The translations under genes were made by a program, and so were the position numbers. The notes under the pieces were generated by a model. That model saw only the letters and a program-made list of their open reading frames with translations, was not told the DNA's origin and made no database searches. A stretch of 26,928 bases of DNA from WLMZ01 sp039920665 (GTDB lineage Bacteria > Actinomycetota > Acidimicrobiia > Acidimicrobiales > Ilumatobacteraceae), in assembly GCA_039920665.1 (NCBI GenBank), contig JBDSDH010000219.1, positions 1 to 26,928 on the forward strand. Direction: 5' to 3'. Of the stretch, positions 22,961 to 26,928 are shown one piece after another. Every line of letters starts with the position of its first letter. Position 1 is the first letter of the stretch.

Positions 22961-24109
22961 ATGAACGGGATGGATGATCGTGCCGATCTGATCGATCTGG
23001 TCACGCCGGGAAGCGTCGTCGCGCTGGGGGACGGAGTCGGAGCACCGACATCGGTGCACGAGGAGTTGAGCCGTGCAGCGCGCGCAGCGGGCGGTGTGAC
23101 GTTGGTGCTCGGTTGGGTGATGACGCCGATCGACCAGCTCGATCTGACCAGCTTCAGCCGGGTCGTTGCTCTCATGGGCGGATACTCGCTTCGCGGTCCC
23201 ATCGATCAAGGCCTCGTCGAATACCTGCCTGTGCGGCTCGGCACCACGCCCTCACTGCTCCGGGAGCAGCTTCGTCCGGATCTGCTCATCGCCTCCGGTT
23301 CGAGGCGTCGGGGTGAGATGCGGTTCACCACGGAGATCTCCTGGCAGCGGGGTGCGATCGCTGCCGGCGCTCGAGTTGCGGTCATCGAGCGACCTGGCAA
23401 TGCATGTGCTGACGGCGGACCGGCACTCCCGGACAACTCGGTGGATGTCGGCGTGTGCGACGCCTTAGCGTTCGAACAGCGTTGGCCGGGACCCAGCGAT
23501 GTCGACCGGATGATCGCTGCCCGTGTCGCGTCACTCGTCTGTAAGGGTGATCGGCTGCAATGTCCCCCCGGTCCGCTGGGCACAGCAGTGCTCGATGCGC
23601 TTGGAGTCGCGGTTGTGCTGGATGGCGGCATCCTCACCGACGCATCCGCCGACCTGTGGCGGCGCGATCTCGTCATTGGCGAGCCTGTCGCGACCTACAT
23701 CATCGGCACCAGCGACCTGTACGACTGGGCCGACGGGCGAGACGTGTTGAGCGGGGTGGAACACACCCACCACCCCGGTCGTCTGGTGACGGGAGCCCGG
23801 TTGGTCGCTGTCAACACTGCACTCGAAATTGATATCGACGGGCAGGTCAATGTCGAGCGCGCCGGTGGTTCGGCTGTGGCCGGTATCGGTGGTCAACCAG
23901 ATTTCGCGGCCGCCGGTGCTGCCGGCGGAGTCAACATCATCGCGGTGCCGACGAGTCGTCGTGGGCGTCCGACGTTGGTCGACCGCTTGGAGGGTCCGGT
24001 GACGACACCGTCGCACGACGTCGGCATCATCGTCACCGAACGTGGCATGGCCGACCTGCGCGGCCTCGATCGCAACGCCCGCCGGCGAGCGATCGAGACG
24101 CTGTGGTGA
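22961..24109 (+). CDS. Acetyl-CoA hydrolase/transferase family CoA-transferase
   Basis: 382 residues, in the size range of 4-hydroxybutyrate or succinate:acetate CoA-transferases but somewhat short (many are 430 or more). These enzymes move CoA from one acyl group to a free acid through a glutamyl-CoA intermediate. Visible are the C-terminal family blocks TALEIDIDGQVNVE, GIGGQPDFAAAGAAGG and IIVTERGMADLRGLDRNARR, and an N-terminal GDGVGAPTSVHEEL. I expect the catalytic glutamate in the ALEID or TERG region but cannot assign it securely. ATG 22961 lacks a good Shine-Dalgarno, while ATG 22970 is in frame. Last gene of the dehydrogenase operon, so it may recycle or use the acyl-CoA released by E2. 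No terminator was seen before the convergent SDR. Confidence 0.88.
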   Translation: MNGMDDRADLIDLVTPGSVVALGDGVGAPTSVHEELSRAARAAGGVTLVLGWVMTPIDQLDLTSFSRVVALMGGYSLRGPIDQGLVEYLPVRLGTTPSLLREQLRPDLLIASGSRRRGEMRFTTEISWQRGAIAAGARVAVIERPGNACADGGPALPDNSVDVGVCDALAFEQRWPGPSDVDRMIAARVASLVCKGDRLQCPPGPLGTAVLDALGVAVVLDGGILTDASADLWRRDLVIGEPVATYIIGTSDLYDWADGRDVLSGVEHTHHPGRLVTGARLVAVNTALEIDIDGQVNVERAGGSAVAGIGGQPDFAAAGAAGGVNIIAVPTSRRGRPTLVDRLEGPVTTPSHDVGIIVTERGMADLRGLDRNARRRAIETLW

Positions 24110-24153
24110 GCGTTGCTGTGATGAGCGCTGCTCGGAACAGTGCGGCTGACCGG

Positions 24154-24909
24154 CTAGTAGTCGATGCGTTTGAGGAAGCCGCCGTCCACCGTGATGTTGG
24201 TGCCGTTGATGTGCCGGGCCCGTTCGCTGGCGAGGAACGCGACGGCATCGGCGACATCGGCCGGCGTGCCGAGTGCGCCACCAGGATGGTTCTTCTCGCT
24301 TGCTGCGAAGAAGTCGGGCATCCGTTCCCTGATCCGGTCCCAGTCGCCTCCCTCGACGAAGATCGGGCCGGGGGAGACCACGTTGCACCGCACCCCTTGC
24401 GCTCCCAAGATCTGTGCTTGACCGAGGGTCCAGTTGGTGACGGCGGCCTTCAGCGCGCTGTAGTTGTTGGCTCCGGAAGCAAAGTGCTCGGCGGACGCGG
24501 TGGTGCCGATACTGATCAGCGAGCCCCCGCCATCGACCAGCGCATCGCGTGCTTCATCGACCGCATGAACGAGCGAGAGGAGGTCGGTTTCGAAATTGTG
24601 AACCCATCCGTCGATCGTGCGTGACGACTTGCCTGATGTGTTGTGAATGTAAATATCAATCCCGCCGAGTGACGCTTGAGATGAATTAATCCATGCCCGC
24701 AGGGCATCAGAGTCGCGCGCATCGATAACGCCACCGATCACCGTTCCAAGAGCGGACATCTCCGCGATCGCTGATTCGATATCTGCCTCAGTCCGGGCAC
24801 AGATGCTGACCGAAGCACCCTCGCTGAGCAGCGTTTCTGCGATCGCTCGGCCGATTCCCCTTGTGGAACCAGTGACGAGTGCGCGCTTGCCATGCAATCC
24901 GAGGTCCAT
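24154..24909 (-). CDS. SDR-family oxidoreductase
   Basis: 251 residues from ATG 24909 behind AAGGAGAA. SDR fold with TGSTRGIG at 14-21, Arg39 after beta-2 (ICART, pointing to NADP), HNTSG at 89-93 in place of NNAG, Tyr150 and Lys154 (YSALK), and C-terminal INGTNITVDGG. At the catalytic serine position, 13 residues before Tyr150, the residue is Thr137 (SIGTTASAEHF), with Ser139 close by; this is unusual but can still be active. Codon use around 24620-24780 is visibly AT-richer than in neighbours. It converges with the CoA-transferase and is divergent from the acyl-CoA dehydrogenase. Likely a 3-oxoacyl or ketone reductase, substrate unknown. Confidence 0.9.
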   Translation of the reverse strand: MDLGLHGKRALVTGSTRGIGRAIAETLLSEGASVSICARTEADIESAIAEMSALGTVIGGVIDARDSDALRAWINSSQASLGGIDIYIHNTSGKSSRTIDGWVHNFETDLLSLVHAVDEARDALVDGGGSLISIGTTASAEHFASGANNYSALKAAVTNWTLGQAQILGAQGVRCNVVSPGPIFVEGGDWDRIRERMPDFFAASEKNHPGGALGTPADVADAVAFLASERARHINGTNITVDGGFLKRIDY

Positions 24910-25024
24910 GAGTTCTCCTTTGTCGTTGACGTCGGTTTGAATGCTACGAGTATCGTCCTAGATCTGTCGATCCCGGTTGATGATAATTCCTTGATTGGCA
25001 GTTCTGTTTCAAAGATGCGCCGTC
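24910..25024. promoter_or_regulatory. AT-richer divergent promoter region
   Basis: This 115-bp spacer separates the divergent SDR and acyl-CoA dehydrogenase genes. It is clearly less GC-rich than the coding DNA around it and holds TTGACG (about 24925-24930) and several TTGAT/TATC stretches, so promoters are expected here. I could not pair -35 and -10 boxes at proper spacing. None of the ACC...GGT dyads occurs here. Confidence 0.35.
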
Positions 25025-26143
25025 ATGGTCTACTCTTCCCTGGTGGAATTCTCATGGACAGACGAGCAAATCGCATTGCGTGCTCGGGCCCGGGGCGTCG
25101 CCGACGAGGCCGTCGCCCAATGGGGCCGCAGCAACGACTCCTGGATCAATGGCTACTCCAAGGAGTTCGCTCGAACGATGGCGTCGCATGGTTGGATCGG
25201 GATGACCTGGCCGATCGAGTTCGGAGGAGGTGGACGACCACCGATCGAGCGCCTCATCGTTGGTGAGGAGATGATCAAGGCCGGCGCACCCATCGCTGCG
25301 ATGTGGGCGGGCGACCGCCAGATGGGCCCGACGCTCATCGCCTACGGTCGTCGTGACCAGCAAGATGCGTATCTGCCCGGCATCTTGTCCGGTGCGATGA
25401 CATGGTGCATCGGCATGAGCGAGCCGGAGGCGGGCAGTGACCTGGCTTCGCTGCAGACCTCCGCTCTGCGTGATGGCGACGAATGGGTGATCAACGGGCA
25501 GAAGATCTGGACGAGTTCCGGCGCGGTTTCCGACTACTGCTACCTGATCTGTCGCACGTCGACGGACGGTCCGGCTCATGCAGGCATCAGCGAAATCGTC
25601 GTGCCGATGGATACGCCCGGCATCGACGTGCGGCCGATCAAGGACATGACGAAGAACCAGCACTTCTGCGAGGTGTTCTTCACGGACGTGCGTGTGCCTG
25701 TGTCCAACTTGGTGGGCGCCGAGGGCGGCGCGTTCAAGCAGACGATGAGTCAACTCGAGCACGAACGCGGCGGAATCGACCGCTTGCTCAGCAACCATGC
25801 GATCTACGTGATCGCTCGGGATCACGCTGACACCGCCGATCCGCTCGTCCGCCAAGGGATAGCGGCGCTTGAAATCAGCTACCGGATCGGACGAATTCTC
25901 GTCATTCGTGAGACCTTGCAGCAGGCGCCCAACGGGTTTTCGGCAGCGACCAAGTGCTTCTGCACAGAGCACGAAGCGCGTGTGAGCGAGTTCGTCTTCC
26001 GCACCCTCGGCGCATCAGCCACCATGTGGACCGACGAGATCACCCAGGGCCTGATGTACGCCCCGGGGTACACGATCATGGGCGGCACCTCGAACGTGAT
26101 GCGAAACATCCTTGGTGAGCGGGTGCTCGGGTTGCCTCGCTGA
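25025..26143 (+). CDS. Acyl-CoA dehydrogenase family protein (FadE-like)
   Basis: About 372 residues from ATG 25025; GTG 25043, which would begin at VEFSWTDEQ, is an equally possible start since neither has a clear ribosome site. FAD enzyme that inserts an alpha-beta double bond into an acyl-CoA. Landmarks: N-terminal FSWTDEQIALR, GWIGMTWPIEFGG, the FAD block CIGMSEPEAGSDLASLQT, INGQKIWTSSG and the C-terminal IMGGTSNVMRNILGERVLG. The glutamate that acts as base in YEGT-type enzymes is not present there (MGGTS), so the base lies elsewhere, as in several actinobacterial FadE groups, or the protein works as part of a heteromer. No second subunit gene is adjacent. Divergent from the SDR gene. Confidence 0.93.
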   Translation: MVYSSLVEFSWTDEQIALRARARGVADEAVAQWGRSNDSWINGYSKEFARTMASHGWIGMTWPIEFGGGGRPPIERLIVGEEMIKAGAPIAAMWAGDRQMGPTLIAYGRRDQQDAYLPGILSGAMTWCIGMSEPEAGSDLASLQTSALRDGDEWVINGQKIWTSSGAVSDYCYLICRTSTDGPAHAGISEIVVPMDTPGIDVRPIKDMTKNQHFCEVFFTDVRVPVSNLVGAEGGAFKQTMSQLEHERGGIDRLLSNHAIYVIARDHADTADPLVRQGIAALEISYRIGRILVIRETLQQAPNGFSAATKCFCTEHEARVSEFVFRTLGASATMWTDEITQGLMYAPGYTIMGGTSNVMRNILGERVLGLPR

Positions 26144-26145
26144 TC

Positions 26146-26172
26146 GAGCCCCTTCGTCAGCGAAGGGGGCTC
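26146..26172. terminator. Bidirectional hairpin between acyl-CoA dehydrogenase and ABM genes
   Basis: GAGCCCCTTCG (26146-26156) pairs with CGAAGGGGGCTC (26161-26172) over a 4-nt loop with one bulged base. It starts 3 bp after the dehydrogenase stop and runs into the stop codon of the convergent ABM gene, so it can serve both. Confidence 0.75.
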
Positions 26173-26467
26173 AGACGTGTTGGGGGATGAGCGGGTGAAT
26201 GCCCGGCGCGGCCGCGAGGTGATCAGCAGTTTCCGCCAACGCAGCCTGGATGTGAGGCGTCTCCATATGCGCGTCGAGGTCGGCCTGGGTGCGCCACTTT
26301 TCGATGGTGAAGAACGTCGTGTCCGATGCCGCCGATCCGTAAAGCTCGTAGGAAATGCATCCTGGTTCGGCCCGTGTCGGTGCAACGAGGTCACGCAGGG
26401 CGCTCTCGACCTTGCCGGCCGAACCCTGTTTGGCGATGAGTACGGCGATCACGTCGACGTCTGTCAT
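26171..26467 (-). CDS. ABM-domain (antibiotic biosynthesis monooxygenase-like) small protein
   Basis: 98 residues from ATG 26467 behind AGGAGC; the longer frame to 26614 runs over a hairpin and is rejected. It is a single ABM ferredoxin-like domain: VIAVLIAKQGSAGKVESALRDLVAPTRAEPGCISYELY, FFTIEKWRTQADLDAHMETPHIQ and the final helix. Members include YgiN-type quinol monooxygenases, heme-degrading enzymes and proteins of unknown function; they usually form dimers. No heme-binding motif stands out. It follows a hairpin and is probably transcribed alone or by readthrough from the lyase gene. Confidence 0.87.
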   Translation of the reverse strand: MTDVDVIAVLIAKQGSAGKVESALRDLVAPTRAEPGCISYELYGSAASDTTFFTIEKWRTQADLDAHMETPHIQAALAETADHLAAAPGIHPLIPQHV

Positions 26468-26482
26468 GTGGAGCTCCTTGAT

Positions 26483-26510
26483 CGGGGGTCTGGAAAGTAC
26501 CAGACCCCCG
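26483..26510 (-). terminator. Hairpin between PLP-lyase and ABM genes
   Basis: CGGGGGTCTGG (26483-26493) pairs exactly with CCAGACCCCCG (26500-26510), an 11-bp stem with a 6-nt loop. It is 42 bp beyond the lyase stop on the minus strand and ends about 7 nt before the ABM ribosome site. It may end the lyase transcript or act in the ABM leader. Confidence 0.65.
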
Positions 26511-26552
26511 TCTGTGCCCATGTCGGCACTCGGCCAGACCGAGGGCCGACCA

Positions 26553-26928
26553 TCATCGTGTCGTGGTGACGGATTCGGCGCTGCGCCCGACGATCTGTTT
26601 GTAGGCCGCAGCATCGGTCGCGCCCTCGGTGACGACGATGAGCGCCGTCAGCTCGCGGCGATCTCCGAGAGCCGCCGCTGCCGTTGGGTCGTCGAGGAGC
26701 GCCCGCAGCCCAGCCAGCGACGCAGCTCCCGTCTCGCCGGCAACGACTGCTGCGGCAGCGAGATCTCGCATCGCCTGGCGAGCGGCATCATCGTCGACTG
26801 CCGTCACCCAGTCCACACCGCTCGCCAATCGCGGCCAGGCCACGGCCGACGGCAGCCCGCAGTTCATCCCGACCATGATCGACCGGTGTGGTCCGGGAAC
26901 GTGGGTCAGTTCGCCGCTCGCCATCGAC
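26553..26928 (-). CDS. PLP-dependent lyase, diaminopropionate ammonia-lyase-like, C-terminal part
   Basis: The frame is open through the right edge, so only about 125 C-terminal residues are present. The segment IMVGMNCGLPSAVAWPRL, then WVTAVDDDAARQAMRDLA and VVAGETGAASLAGL, matches the end of diaminopropionate ammonia-lyase and related fold-type II PLP enzymes, in which the GETGAA loop lies near the cofactor phosphate site. The PLP lysine lies outside the window. The first ATG in the frame (26924) is probably internal. It would deaminate a small amino acid such as 2,3-diaminopropionate or threonine. It seems unrelated to the acyl-CoA genes to its left. Confidence 0.72.
   Translation of the reverse strand, partial: SMASGELTHVPGPHRSIMVGMNCGLPSAVAWPRLASGVDWVTAVDDDAARQAMRDLAAAAVVAGETGAASLAGLRALLDDPTAAAALGDRRELTALIVVTEGATDAAAYKQIVGRSAESVTTTR

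Noticed and set aside
23531..24388. 285-codon minus-strand open frame
   Set aside because: It overlaps the CoA-transferase antisense and the SDR out of frame, with an Arg-rich product and no motif.
1..26928. CRISPR array, tRNA/rRNA genes, insertion sequences, attachment sites
   Set aside because: I looked for regularly spaced direct repeats, CCA-ended cloverleafs, transposase motifs and terminal inverted repeats and saw none.

Overview
The window is GC-rich and densely coded, with GTG and TTG starts, frequent ATGA stop/start overlaps and GC-rich hairpin terminators. Gene content is rich in SDRs, acyl-CoA enzymes, a DUF35-thiolase pair, a P450, VOC and cupin enzymes, TetR and GntR regulators and ABC lipoproteins. 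This points to an actinobacterium. The style recalls Acidimicrobiia (Ilumatobacter-like), but that lineage is an inference from gene style, not from a marker gene. No rRNA, tRNA, IS element, phage gene or CRISPR array was seen.

Layout. 1-2200: end of a membrane protein, a minus-strand pair (membrane protein, then a small GntR regulator), and an unknown membrane-anchored protein. 2214-4835: carotenoid-oxygenase family enzyme and an HSD10-type SDR, both minus. 4908-6403: DUF35 zinc-ribbon/OB protein coupled to a thiolase (plus). 6459-7079: TetR regulator (minus). 7278-8808: divergent cupin (minus) and SDR (plus). 8873-13072: minus-strand run of SDR, P450, VOC protein and acyl-CoA ligase. 13162-19361: one ribose-type (CUT2) ABC transporter split over two divergent operons, permease plus lipoprotein SBP on minus, and ATPase, crotonase and a second lipoprotein SBP on plus. 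19499-24109: 2-oxoacid dehydrogenase E1alpha, E1beta and E2, then a CoA-transferase. 24154-26143: divergent SDR and acyl-CoA dehydrogenase. 26171-end: ABM-domain protein and the end of a PLP lyase related to diaminopropionate ammonia-lyase.

How it may work together (inference). From about 4 kb to 26 kb the genes form a plausible catabolic island: uptake by the ABC system, oxidation by P450, SDR, cupin or carotenoid oxygenase, CoA activation by the ligase or CoA-transferase, a beta-oxidation-like set (acyl-CoA dehydrogenase, crotonase, HSD10-type SDR, thiolase), and a 2-oxoacid dehydrogenase feeding acyl-CoA. The substrate cannot be read from sequence.

The most notable non-coding signal is a shared dyad of the form ACC-N-AACG-NN-CGTT-N-GGT. 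It lies in two separate divergent promoter regions (8008-8025 and 15728-15745), with a more degenerate relative at 4853-4874. This suggests one TetR-type regulator, perhaps the local one at 6459-7079, controls the thiolase/SDR, cupin/SDR and transporter promoters together.
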